Shown piece after piece: positions 1 through 7,289 of a stretch of DNA of 12,644 nucleotides. This DNA comes from Candidatus Uhrbacteria bacterium (GTDB taxonomy: Bacteria > Patescibacteriota > Patescibacteriia > CAIXNZ01). Every line of letters starts with the position of its first letter. Position 1 is the first letter of the stretch. Position numbers and translations under genes: made by a program. The stretch is from the NCBI GenBank assembly GCA_011046145.1, contig DSBA01000068.1:1-12644 (forward strand). Direction: 5' to 3'. The notes under the pieces are model-generated. The model was not told the DNA's origin. It did not search any database and saw only the letters and a program-made list of their open reading frames with translations.

Positions 1-2
1 AC

Positions 3-56
3 GGCATTGGCGACATTTTAACCGCCCATCACTTAATTGCCAAAGTTTTTTATTAA
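3..56 (+). CDS. Possible C-terminal tail of a gene entering from the left edge
   Basis: The third plus-strand frame is open from the window edge to a TAA at 54-56. It reads as a plausible protein end of 17 residues, GIGDILTAHHLIAKVFY. The other two plus frames either stop early or read without protein-like character. If real, this gene converges on the minus-strand gene ending at 86, with about 30 bp between the stops. The piece is too short to assign a family, and a chance open frame cannot be excluded. Confidence 0.35.
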   Translation, partial: GIGDILTAHHLIAKVFY

Positions 57-85
57 AACATTTTGAACATCTTACCATAATGAAA

Positions 86-1132
86 TTATATCATTTTGGT
101 ACGATTTTCAAACTTTACCCTTTCCTGATTTTCCGGGATATAAAGCTTTAAATTGGGCACTATTCTGTAAAAACCGCCTTCCCTGATAATAAAAGAAAGG
201 CGCGGTTGATCATCAACTATGGCTAAATTTAAATTTTCTATTTTCTCCAAAATAAACAGGTCGTCTTTTAAAATATCCGGCTCCCAGACATAAGGCAAAT
301 CATAAAAAGTTAGTTCCAAAGGCGCTTTAAAAAAATTCATCAGTTGATAATCAACCCAAAAGTACAAATAATTAAAAGTCATATAATCAGCCAAATTAGC
401 TATAAAATGCACTGCTTCTTCCCCTGATAAATCAATCGGCTCTTTGAAAACTACTTTTACCTTGCCTAATAAGTCCAGGGTAAAATTTTCCACTCTGCTA
501 GCATCTCTAATTTCATTAAGTTTGGTTGTCTTAGAATCCTGCTGATAAAAAAGCTCATTAATTAAAACTTCCTGAATGGGATTTTGCCCCTCATTTGTCA
601 ATGTCTCAGGCATTAATTCCTCGTATTTTTCAGGCGGCGATAATTGGATCAAATAATCACTGGCATTAAAAGCCAAATCTGTCTGTGGATATTTAGAGCT
701 AAATAAGCTTATAAAATTTATGCCTGTCTGGCCAGCCACATCCGAATTTTTAACATTGGCTAAAGTTATGGCTATTTTTTCCCTCTTGGATACGCTTACT
801 GGTTCTGGCCAATAATAACGAATGTCATCGCAATTAGAAACGCAATTGGGATTGCTTTTGCCGATTATGGCAACTCCTTGCGGCAATCCCGAAACAGTTA
901 ACCGCGCCTGGCTTAAATCTGGGCTGTAACCAGCCAAAGAAATGAGGATATGGCCTATTAATGAATCTTGAGGCAAGCCAAAACTTATTGTCCAAGTCGC
1001 CAAACTTGAGCTGGTTTGGGGCTGAATCTGAAAAGAAAAATCACTCAAACTGCTCACAGCCCGACCTTGGCCTGGCAAAAGGCAAACCAACGCCAAAATA
1101 AAAATTAATGTTATTTTTAAAAACTTTTCCAT
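86..1132 (-). CDS. Exported protein of unknown function
   Basis: I do not recognise a family for this 348-residue protein. The N-terminus is a classic export signal: Lys3/Lys6, a hydrophobic stretch at about residues 7-20, then GQGRA with likely cleavage after Ala25. Cys17 lies inside the hydrophobic core, but the residue before it is Val, so a lipobox is not convincing. The rest has no further membrane segment. Residues 30-165 look beta-rich, with a close cysteine pair (Cys97, Cys101) that could form a disulfide outside the cell. The C-terminal half (about 190-340) is aromatic- and Leu-rich, and there is no LPXTG or other sorting signal. The gene starts 64 bp after the pheT stop on the same strand, so it may be the last gene of that run. 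No Shine-Dalgarno sequence precedes the ATG. Confidence 0.7.
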   Translation of the reverse strand: MEKFLKITLIFILALVCLLPGQGRAVSSLSDFSFQIQPQTSSSLATWTISFGLPQDSLIGHILISLAGYSPDLSQARLTVSGLPQGVAIIGKSNPNCVSNCDDIRYYWPEPVSVSKREKIAITLANVKNSDVAGQTGINFISLFSSKYPQTDLAFNASDYLIQLSPPEKYEELMPETLTNEGQNPIQEVLINELFYQQDSKTTKLNEIRDASRVENFTLDLLGKVKVVFKEPIDLSGEEAVHFIANLADYMTFNYLYFWVDYQLMNFFKAPLELTFYDLPYVWEPDILKDDLFILEKIENLNLAIVDDQPRLSFIIREGGFYRIVPNLKLYIPENQERVKFENRTKMI

Positions 1133-1196
1133 ATATTATAACCCTTGCCTAATAGCAGCTGGCAAATAGTAAAAAGCCAAATATTATTTGCTGATA

Positions 1197-3602
1197 TTAT
1201 TTTCTTATTTGAACCTTTAAATTTTCCTCCAAAGTTTTTAAAACTTTTTTATGGATAATCTGCACTTCATCCATAGTTAAAGTTTTATCATCAGAACGGT
1301 ATTCAATCCTGAAAGCAATTGATTTTTTGCCTTCAGGAATGCCTTTGCCTTCGTAAACGTCAAAAAATATTATCTTGCGAATCAAATTTTTTTCCACGCT
1401 TTTGACTAAATCCTTAACATTCTCCCAAAGTATTTTTTTCTCAATAATCATAGAGATATCAAGTTCAATACTCGGAAATTTAGGAATTTCTTGATATTTA
1501 ATTGCATCAGAATAAATTTCTGCTAATTTAGTCAAATTTAATTCAAAAAAAGCTAATTTAGTTTCCAAATCTAATTTGGCATACAATTTATCAGCTAATT
1601 CGGCAATATAACCGTAAATTTGCCCATTGATAACAACTTTAACCGCCCGCGATTTTTTCATAAATACTTCGGCTGTTTCAAAACTCTCAAATTTATAATT
1701 AAAATGCAAACGAGATAATAAAGCCGCCACAATATTTTTGGCGAGATAAAAAGGCTGAGCATTTTTTTTCTCCTGCAAAATCCCGCCAACCCATTTTTCC
1801 TGCAACGGCAGATATCCCTCTCCTTTGTCAGAAATTCTCTCGCCTTTTTTATTATTTAAATATGTTGAACCGATTTCAAACAAGCTGATATCATCATAAA
1901 ATCGGTTGTTTAAAATGCTGTTTTGCAGCAAATTCGGAATTAAAGTCGTCCTTATTCTGGCTGTTTCATACGAAAGAGGATTGCTGATTTTAATATGGTC
2001 ATCAGGATTTAAACCTAAATTTCTCAACAGCTCTTCGCTATTAAATGAATAATTATAAACTTCAGCCATGCCAAGTCCATAAGCTAAGATATTCTTAATT
2101 TCCCTTTCCAATTCTCTTTCGGGATTTGATTCCGGCCTCTGCATTTTGACTTCTGGCATTTTAATTTCAATATTGTCATAACCGTAAATCCTGGCTACTT
2201 CTTCGACAATATCCTCGGGAATAGAAATATCTTTGGTGGCGCGCCAAGTCGGCGCCATTACTTCAAAAATGTCCTCTTTCTTTTTAATTTCAAAGCCTAA
2301 ACTTTCTAAAATTGCCGCGGCTTTGCTTGGCTCAATTGCCTGGCCAATTCTTTGATTTATAAAATCAAATCTAACTTCAATCGGTCCCTGGTTTAATTTG
2401 AATTTTTTCACATCTTCAATTTCAGAAATGATTTTTGCTTCAGGACATAATTGCAAAATAAATTCTAGGGCTTTTTTAATGCCCAGCTCCGCAATATTGG
2501 GATCCAAAGATTTTTCAAAACGAATTGATGCTTCTGTTCTTAAGCCTAATTTAGCTGAAGTTTTGCGGATAGAAACATGACTGAAATTGGCTGATTCAAT
2601 AATAATTCTTTTTGTCTGATTATCAATTTCCGTATTAGCCCCGCCCATTACTCCAGCTATGGCAATCGGCTGTTTAGCATCAGCGATCACCAGCATTTCC
2701 TCATCTAATTTTCGATTCTCATCATCCAAAGTCTTAATTTTTTCGCCCGGATTGGCTTGGCGCACAATAATGCGCTGGCCTGCCAATTTATCATAATCAA
2801 AAGCGTGCAAAGGCTGGCCTATTTCCAGCATTACATAATTGGTAATGTCAACGATATTATTGATTGAGCGCATACCCACAGCCTCAATCCTTCTTTTCAG
2901 CCAATCAGGAGATTCCTCAATTTTAATTCCTTCAATAACCACGCCCAGATAACGCGGACAAAAATTAAAATCTTCTATCTTAATGTCCAATTTTCCTTTT
3001 CCCTCTTTAAAATTTTTAACTTTATAACTTTCTAATTTCCCTCTCAAAATAGCAGCCACTTCTCTGGCCACGCCATAATGCGACCATAAGTCGGGCCTGT
3101 GTGTCAATGACTTATTATCAATTTCATAAATTATATCATCAAGGCCCAAAGCCTTGGACAAAGCCATGCCAGGCATTAATTTCTTGTCTAAAATCAAAAT
3201 TCCCAAATGGTCTTTGCCTAATCCCAATTCATCCTGAGCGCAAAGCATGCCTTCTGATTCTTCGCCGCGAACTTTAACTTTTTCAATTTTTAAACCATTA
3301 GATAAAACCGCGCCGATTGTGGCTACTGGCACTTTTTGGCCTTTGGCAATATTAGGCGCGCCGCAAACTATATTCAGTTTTTTTTCTCCAATATCAACTA
3401 TTGCCAGTTGCAATTTGTCAGCATTGGGATGCTTTTTGACTTCCAGAATTTCACCCACTATCACGCCTTTTAAGCTTTCTTTTTGATCAACAAAGCCTTC
3501 CACTTCAGCCATGGCCATGGTCAATTTCAAACCCAATTCTTTAGCGCTTAAAGAGTCAGGGATTTTAACAAAATCTTTTAGCCAATTGCGAGAGATAAAC
3601 AT
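1197..3602 (-). CDS. pheT: Phenylalanyl-tRNA synthetase beta subunit
   Basis: This is the beta chain of the alpha2-beta2 cytoplasmic enzyme that charges tRNA-Phe with phenylalanine. At 801 residues it has the normal bacterial length and full domain order: N-terminal extension (1-40), EMAP/OB-type tRNA-binding domain (about 44-150), B3/B4 editing domain (about 210-375, including the ITNYVMLEIGQPLHAFD stretch at 253-269), B5 domain (about 405-478, ending in VEEVARIYGYDNI), catalytic-like core (about 490-690) and a C-terminal ferredoxin-fold anticodon-binding domain (about 708-801). The start is fixed by the typical N-terminus MFISRNWLKDFV. The ATG lies only 6 bp after the methyltransferase stop, so it is now downstream of a restriction-modification cassette. 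Its first 80 coding bases are duplicated perfectly at 5203-5282. No Shine-Dalgarno sequence is seen. The reading frame is uninterrupted, so the insertion left the gene intact. Confidence 0.97.
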   Translation of the reverse strand: MFISRNWLKDFVKIPDSLSAKELGLKLTMAMAEVEGFVDQKESLKGVIVGEILEVKKHPNADKLQLAIVDIGEKKLNIVCGAPNIAKGQKVPVATIGAVLSNGLKIEKVKVRGEESEGMLCAQDELGLGKDHLGILILDKKLMPGMALSKALGLDDIIYEIDNKSLTHRPDLWSHYGVAREVAAILRGKLESYKVKNFKEGKGKLDIKIEDFNFCPRYLGVVIEGIKIEESPDWLKRRIEAVGMRSINNIVDITNYVMLEIGQPLHAFDYDKLAGQRIIVRQANPGEKIKTLDDENRKLDEEMLVIADAKQPIAIAGVMGGANTEIDNQTKRIIIESANFSHVSIRKTSAKLGLRTEASIRFEKSLDPNIAELGIKKALEFILQLCPEAKIISEIEDVKKFKLNQGPIEVRFDFINQRIGQAIEPSKAAAILESLGFEIKKKEDIFEVMAPTWRATKDISIPEDIVEEVARIYGYDNIEIKMPEVKMQRPESNPERELEREIKNILAYGLGMAEVYNYSFNSEELLRNLGLNPDDHIKISNPLSYETARIRTTLIPNLLQNSILNNRFYDDISLFEIGSTYLNNKKGERISDKGEGYLPLQEKWVGGILQEKKNAQPFYLAKNIVAALLSRLHFNYKFESFETAEVFMKKSRAVKVVINGQIYGYIAELADKLYAKLDLETKLAFFELNLTKLAEIYSDAIKYQEIPKFPSIELDISMIIEKKILWENVKDLVKSVEKNLIRKIIFFDVYEGKGIPEGKKSIAFRIEYRSDDKTLTMDEVQIIHKKVLKTLEENLKVQIRK

Positions 3603-3603
3603 A
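3523..3603. repeat. 81-bp direct repeat, copy within pheT
   Basis: This stretch is identical over 81 bp to 5203-5283, offset by exactly 1680 bp. It comprises one base upstream of the pheT ATG, codons 1-26, and two bases of codon 27. Identity breaks at 3522/5202 (c versus t) and 3604/5284 (a versus t). This copy continues in frame into full-length pheT. The perfect match suggests a recent duplication. Confidence 0.97.
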
Positions 3604-3608
3604 AAATT

Positions 3609-4571
3609 TTATATATTGCCAATATTTAATCCTTTATCTTCTTTTAATAATTTCCAATAATCAGGGTGATTTACCCTATTATCAATGGTATATTTCTTCT
3701 TAACCTTGTTGTTGATATTATTTTTGATTCTAACATTTTTCTGAAAGATAATTTCAAATTTATTTTCGTCGTCAAATAATGACTTTTTATCCATTCCTAT
3801 TTTTTCTTTAATAGTAGATAAATATTCTTTATTTATCTCATACCCAATAGAATCTCTATTTAAATCTTTAGCAACTTTAATAGTAGTACCGCTACCTAAA
3901 AAGGGATCCAAAACTGTTTCGCCCACAAAGCTGAACATTTTAATTATGCGTCTTGGCAACTCCTCCGGAAACATAGCTATATGACCATTATTTTGTTTCT
4001 CACCAGCAAAATTCCAATGACCAGTAAAATATCTTCGCCATTCTTCCTTAGTAAGTTCTGATTGCTCTTTTATTTCTTCCGAAATATTATTTGATAATTT
4101 CCCTAATTTTTTGAATAATAATATAAATTCATAATCAATAGCGATCATGCCATTTCTCGGATATGGAAATGAACCCATCACCGAAGCACCGCCAGTAGTG
4201 TTCATTGTTGTAACTTTTTGCCAAATAATTGCACCCATATAATCAAAACCAATAGATTCACAAAATCTAATAATTTCCTCGCGAATAGGAATTACTTTAT
4301 ATCTTCCATAAGTGACCGCTCTGGCAAATTGATCTCCGATATTTATTACCAGCCTACATCCATCACATAAAACACGATGACATTGATCCCAAACTTGATT
4401 CAATTTATTTATATATTCTTCATAAGAATCATTAAAACCAATTTGGTTCTTATTGCCATAATCTTTAATTTGCCAATAGGGAGGGGAAGTAACAATAAGA
4501 TGGACGGATTTATCATTTATTTCCGCCATATTTCTGGAATCCCCTATGATTATTTTATGTTTTGTAATCAT
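3609..4571 (-). CDS. Beta-class DNA methyltransferase (N4-cytosine type) of a MjaI-like system
   Basis: A 320-residue site-specific DNA methyltransferase that should protect host DNA from the neighbouring endonuclease. The catalytic motif IV, TSPPYW (residues 28-33), comes before the AdoMet-binding motif I, DPFLGSGTT (222-230). That order defines the beta class, and SPPY rather than DPPY or NPPY favours N4-cytosine modification. YEIN (244-247) follows as the next AdoMet-pocket strand, and FPEELPRRII (201-210) precedes motif I, as is usual. A basic, Asn/Lys-rich tail from about 260 may help bind DNA. The ATG is 18 nt downstream of the endonuclease stop and the stop is 6 bp before pheT, so endonuclease, methyltransferase and pheT look cotranscribed. 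CTAG specificity (as in M.MjaI or M.MthZI) is inferred from the partner, not read from this protein. Confidence 0.88.
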   Translation of the reverse strand: MITKHKIIIGDSRNMAEINDKSVHLIVTSPPYWQIKDYGNKNQIGFNDSYEEYINKLNQVWDQCHRVLCDGCRLVINIGDQFARAVTYGRYKVIPIREEIIRFCESIGFDYMGAIIWQKVTTMNTTGGASVMGSFPYPRNGMIAIDYEFILLFKKLGKLSNNISEEIKEQSELTKEEWRRYFTGHWNFAGEKQNNGHIAMFPEELPRRIIKMFSFVGETVLDPFLGSGTTIKVAKDLNRDSIGYEINKEYLSTIKEKIGMDKKSLFDDENKFEIIFQKNVRIKNNINNKVKKKYTIDNRVNHPDYWKLLKEDKGLNIGNI

Positions 4572-4589
4572 ATCTTAATTTAAATTGCA

Positions 4590-5177
4590 TTAACTACCAA
4601 TTAATGATTCGGCGTCTATTTCTAAACCATCCTTAGTCTTTTTATAAAAAATTATTTCACATTTAATCTTTTCCTTTAGAGAATTCTTTGTTTTGTAGGT
4701 TATGGGCTTTATAGACACAGGGATTTCGCCTATAAAACCATCGATACCTTGAGATTCTTCCTCTGGATTCGCAAGCCTATAAGTTGTCTCTTTAATTGAA
4801 GCAATTTTATTAAGTATTGCCTCTTGAAATTTTAATCCAATGAAAGTCTTTTCTAACAATAGATCCTCAACCCACTCTTTTATCATATTTTCATCTATAT
4901 CTTTAATAGCTTGTTTCAAGTTAATTATCATCGCAGTAATTTTTGCAGTGGCATTCTCAATCGCATTAGGATATCTATCTAAATACCATTTTTTCCAAGC
5001 TTCATATGTTTTTTCTGGACATTCATTAATTAATTCTGATAATTGTCCGACAACTCTTGGTCTTGTTCCTTGGGCATTCTGATTAGCTAAATTAATTAAT
5101 TGCGTTGTATATTTGGGAAAATCATGAGTAGTGCCCACTAATTCTTTAATTAATTCCTCATTTTTTATTTTTATCAT
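4590..5177 (-). CDS. MjaI-family type II restriction endonuclease (predicted CTAG-cutting)
   Basis: A 195-residue protein that I assign to the MjaI restriction endonuclease family from memory of its conserved N-terminal block, around PKYTTQLINLANQNAQGTRP (21-40) and VVGQLSEL (42-49). The family cuts CTAG. Toward the C-terminus, GIDGFIGEIPVSIKP (144-158) resembles a divergent PD-(D/E)XK nuclease core, with Asp146, then Ser155-Ile-Lys157 in place of ExK, and Glu119 as a possible extra metal ligand. It precedes the methyltransferase on the same strand by 18 nt, the usual pairing of a type II system. The start lies 18 nt after the stop of a duplicated pheT leader, with only a weak purine-rich AAAGAAAG upstream. 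Length is complete and no frame damage is seen. No C-type controller gene is present. Family confidence is good; cutting specificity is inferred. Confidence 0.78.
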   Translation of the reverse strand: MIKIKNEELIKELVGTTHDFPKYTTQLINLANQNAQGTRPRVVGQLSELINECPEKTYEAWKKWYLDRYPNAIENATAKITAMIINLKQAIKDIDENMIKEWVEDLLLEKTFIGLKFQEAILNKIASIKETTYRLANPEEESQGIDGFIGEIPVSIKPITYKTKNSLKEKIKCEIIFYKKTKDGLEIDAESLIGS

Positions 5178-5195
5178 AATCTTTCTTTAAATTTA

Positions 5196-5282
5196 TTATA
5201 ATAATTTCAAACCCAATTCTTTAGCGCTTAAAGAGTCAGGGATTTTAACAAAATCTTTTAGCCAATTGCGAGAGATAAACAT
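5196..5282 (-). pseudogene. Duplicated 5' end of pheT forming a 28-codon leader ORF
   Basis: The ATG at 5282-5280 opens the same first 26 codons as real pheT. The frame then passes into cassette DNA as Leu-Leu and stops at TAA (5198-5196). This copy retains the sequence that lies naturally upstream of pheT. It may therefore be transcribed and translated as a 28-residue peptide, ending 18 nt before the endonuclease start. It lacks every PheT domain beyond the N-terminal extension, so it is a fragment rather than a functional synthetase gene. Confidence 0.85.
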
Positions 5283-5283
5283 A
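5203..5283. repeat. 81-bp direct repeat, copy at the cassette upstream edge
   Basis: This is the second perfect copy of the pheT start (compare 3523-3603). It marks the upstream junction of the restriction-modification insertion. Everything beyond 5283 should be the original upstream context of pheT. The copy is oriented so that minus-strand transcription from the NIF3-family side enters it first. Confidence 0.97.
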
Positions 5284-5301
5284 TATTTATAAACATAACT
5301 G

Positions 5302-5354
5302 CGAAATTTATACAAAATATACGAAAATTAATAATTCAACTTTTGTAAATTTCG
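5302..5354. repeat. A+T-rich inverted repeat upstream of the pheT leader copy
   Basis: The left arm CGAAATTTATACAAAA (5302-5317) matches the reverse complement of the right arm TTTTGTAAATTTCG (5341-5354) apart from a two-base insertion, with 23 bases between. It fills the 97-bp gap between the NIF3-family gene stop and the pheT leader copy. It could be an operator or a weak RNA hairpin. There is no GC-rich stem with a following U-run, so I do not call it a terminator. A promoter for the downstream genes probably also lies here, but I cannot place one firmly. Confidence 0.5.
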
Positions 5355-5379
5355 TAAAAAAATTTTTATTTTAGTCTAA

Positions 5380-6147
5380 TTATATTTCATTGGGAATATC
5401 CACAAATTCCACCTCCAGATCAAATTTTTCCGCCAGCAATTCGCCTAAATTCTTAACACCCAGCTTTTCCGTATTATAATGGCCTGCGTTTATAAAATTA
5501 ATACCTATTTCTTCCACTGCGCGAACAACTGACTCGCGAATATCACCGCTTAAAAAAGTATCACAACCGGCAACAACAGCAGCCTTATAGTCAGGCGAGG
5601 CCCCGCCGGAAATTATGCCGACTTTTTTAACTTTTTGCGGCCCGGCAGCAAGGCTGTAAGCCTTAACGCCTAATTTTTCATTAACCAAATCAACAAAATC
5701 AGCCAATTCCATTTCCGGTTTTAATTCGCCTAAGTAGCCAATATCGCCATAATCAGGGGTGTTTAAAACTTTTACGTCTTGCAAATTTAACAATTTACAC
5801 AAACTAATATTATTGCCGATTTCCGGATGCGCGTCCAAAGGCAAATGAAATCCCATTAAATTTATTTCGTTTTCCAATAATAATTTTAATCGGTTTTTAT
5901 ATAAGCCGGTTATTTGCAATTCACCGCCCCAAGCGCCAGAAAAAAGACCATGATGAACAATCAGCATATCAGCTTTTTTAGCAATAGCCTGTTCAATCAA
6001 TTTTTGCGATAAACTGACTCCGGTCACTATTTTTTTTATTTCCGACTTGCCTTCAACTTGCAAACCATTATGGCATTTATCGTCAAAATCCTTAACCTTC
6101 AAATACTCCTCGCAAAATTTTACAATTTTATCTCTTTGAATGCCCAT
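5380..6147 (-). CDS. NIF3/YbgI-family dinuclear-metal protein
   Basis: A 255-residue member of the NIF3 family (DUF34; often mislabelled GTP cyclohydrolase I type 2), cytoplasmic toroidal hexamers with a two-metal site and no settled physiological reaction. Expected metal ligands are visible: His65-His66 in IVHHGLFSG, Asp105 in GFHLPLDAHPEIGNN, and His223 with Glu227 in NAGHYNTEKLG. Other family blocks are CHNGLQVEG (25-33), GIISGGA (177-183) and DTFLSGDIRE (196-205). The length fits the short bacterial form without the inserted PII-like domain. It lies 63 bp downstream of pheS and 97 bp upstream of the pheT leader copy, all on one strand, so it separates the two synthetase subunit genes. No Shine-Dalgarno sequence precedes the ATG. 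Confidence 0.92.
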   Translation of the reverse strand: MGIQRDKIVKFCEEYLKVKDFDDKCHNGLQVEGKSEIKKIVTGVSLSQKLIEQAIAKKADMLIVHHGLFSGAWGGELQITGLYKNRLKLLLENEINLMGFHLPLDAHPEIGNNISLCKLLNLQDVKVLNTPDYGDIGYLGELKPEMELADFVDLVNEKLGVKAYSLAAGPQKVKKVGIISGGASPDYKAAVVAGCDTFLSGDIRESVVRAVEEIGINFINAGHYNTEKLGVKNLGELLAEKFDLEVEFVDIPNEI

Positions 6148-6159
6148 AATTTTTACTAT

Positions 6160-6203
6160 TAGTAGATCCGTATAGTAGATTCGTAGCCTATCCGTAGATT
6201 AGT
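6160..6203. repeat. Short degenerate tandem repeat between pheS and the NIF3-family gene
   Basis: Two adjacent 13-bp units, TAGTAGATCCGTA (6160-6172) and TAGTAGATTCGTA (6173-6185), differ at one base. They are followed by GCC and then TATCCGTAGATTAG, which repeats the ATCCGTA core. The array occupies most of the 63-bp gap between two genes of one transcription run. No function is evident. Confidence 0.7.
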
Positions 6204-6210
6204 ATCAAAA

Positions 6211-7236
6211 TTAAAATTGATTCAAAAATCTTAAATCACCACTTTGTAATAATCTAATATCATCAATGCCATACTTCATCATTACCAACCTAGTAGTACC
6301 CAAACCAAAAGCAAAACCAGACCATTTGTCAGGATCGATTCCGCCGTATTTTAAAACATTAGGATGAACCATGCCACAGGGCAATAATTCTAACCAACCG
6401 GTTTGTTTGCAAACTGAACAGCCTTTTCCACCGCAAATCAAACATTTAATATCTAACTCAAATCCTGGTTCAACAAAAGGGAAATAACCAGGACGTAATC
6501 TAACTTCGACATCTCTTTTAAAAATACCCTTTAATAATTCTTTCATTACTGCAATCAAATTGGCTATGGAAATATTTTTATCAATCATTAATCCTTCCAT
6601 TTGATAAAAAGTGTGTTCATGCGAAGCATCTGTTGCTTCATTGCGGAAACATCTGCCTGGCACAACGCCGCGAAAAGGCGCGCCATATTTTTGCATAGCC
6701 CGGACCTGTACAGGCGAAGTGTGTGTCCTTAAAACTAGTTTATCTTTAGATTCTATAAAAAAAGTGTCTTGCATGTCTCGAGCAGGATGCCAAGAAGGTA
6801 TATTCAAAGCTTCAAAATTATAATAATCAGATTCCAGTTCAGGCCCGTCTAAAATCATAAACCCCATAGACTTGAAAATATCTTCCAATTCATACTGGAC
6901 CTGGGTCATTGGATGCAGGTGCCCTAATTTATATTTTTCTATCTCAAGAGTCACGTCAATAAAATCCTTCTCTAATTCTGATTCTGTCTGCAAATCCAAA
7001 TCAGCTTTTTTCTGAGCCAAAGCATTGGTAATTTCTATTTTAATTTCATTGGCCAGAGCGCCAAGCTTGGGCCGCAGATCTTCTGAAACATCTTTAATGT
7101 CTTTTAACAGCTTGGCCAATTCCCCGCTTTTTCTGGAAAAATACTTTTTCTCAATTTTTTGCCACTCTTTTGAATCTTTAATCGCCTGAATATCTTTCAG
7201 CGCTTGGGCCTTTATTTTTTTGAGGTTTATTTCCAT
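6211..7236 (-). CDS. pheS: Phenylalanyl-tRNA synthetase alpha subunit
   Basis: The catalytic alpha chain that activates phenylalanine and transfers it to tRNA-Phe, working with PheT. I use the ATG at 7236-7234 (341 residues, starting MEINLKK). The frame is open further to a TTG at 7275, but the extra 13 residues are unlike the family. Residues 1-85 form the expected N-terminal coiled coil that contacts tRNA. Class II motif 2 is RCFRNEATDASHEHTFYQ (about 195-212). Motif 3 is GFAFGLGTTRLVMM (307-320). Between them CLIC and CSVC supply Cys265, Cys268, Cys273 and Cys276, a zinc-site pattern seen in many bacterial PheS. The gene follows rseP closely and is separated from pheT by the NIF3-family gene and the inserted cassette. 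No Shine-Dalgarno sequence is seen. Confidence 0.96.
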   Translation of the reverse strand: MEINLKKIKAQALKDIQAIKDSKEWQKIEKKYFSRKSGELAKLLKDIKDVSEDLRPKLGALANEIKIEITNALAQKKADLDLQTESELEKDFIDVTLEIEKYKLGHLHPMTQVQYELEDIFKSMGFMILDGPELESDYYNFEALNIPSWHPARDMQDTFFIESKDKLVLRTHTSPVQVRAMQKYGAPFRGVVPGRCFRNEATDASHEHTFYQMEGLMIDKNISIANLIAVMKELLKGIFKRDVEVRLRPGYFPFVEPGFELDIKCLICGGKGCSVCKQTGWLELLPCGMVHPNVLKYGGIDPDKWSGFAFGLGTTRLVMMKYGIDDIRLLQSGDLRFLNQF

Positions 7237-7289
7237 ATAAAAATATTTTAAAAAAAAATTATTATTGATCGCCAAAATTAATAATAAAA

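Larger units (their letters stand above)
3604..5283 (-). mobile_element. Restriction-modification cassette inserted at the pheT start with long target duplication
   Basis: One 1680-bp unit consists of 1599 bp of unique DNA (3604-5202) plus one copy of the 81-bp repeat. It carries only an endonuclease and a methyltransferase gene, both read in the pheT direction. No transposase, integrase or terminal inverted repeat is visible at the inner junctions. The arrangement matches the insertion with long target duplication described for restriction-modification genes by Kobayashi and colleagues. Hand counts over 300-bp samples give about 28-31% G+C in the cassette against 29-43% in pheT, so base composition alone is weak evidence of foreign origin. 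Confidence 0.85.

Noticed and set aside
41..66. Possible hairpin around the stop codon at 54-56
   Set aside because: The stem is almost all A-T with bulges and has no GC-rich core, so it is not a credible terminator.
1135..1165. TTGCCA and TATAAT on the minus strand just upstream of the exported-protein gene
   Set aside because: The -10-like box ends two bases before the ATG and the spacer is 19 bases, so transcription would begin inside the coding region. It is probably chance in A+T-rich DNA.
3604..5202. Transposon or insertion sequence hypothesis for the cassette
   Set aside because: There is no transposase or integrase, and the inner ends show no inverted repeat. The long duplicated target fits restriction-modification insertion better.
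6160..6203. CRISPR array
   Set aside because: The units are 13 bp in direct tandem with no spacers, and no cas gene is present.
7237..7275. Thirteen-residue N-terminal extension of PheS from a TTG start
   Set aside because: The added residues are unlike the family, and the internal ATG gives the expected coiled-coil beginning.
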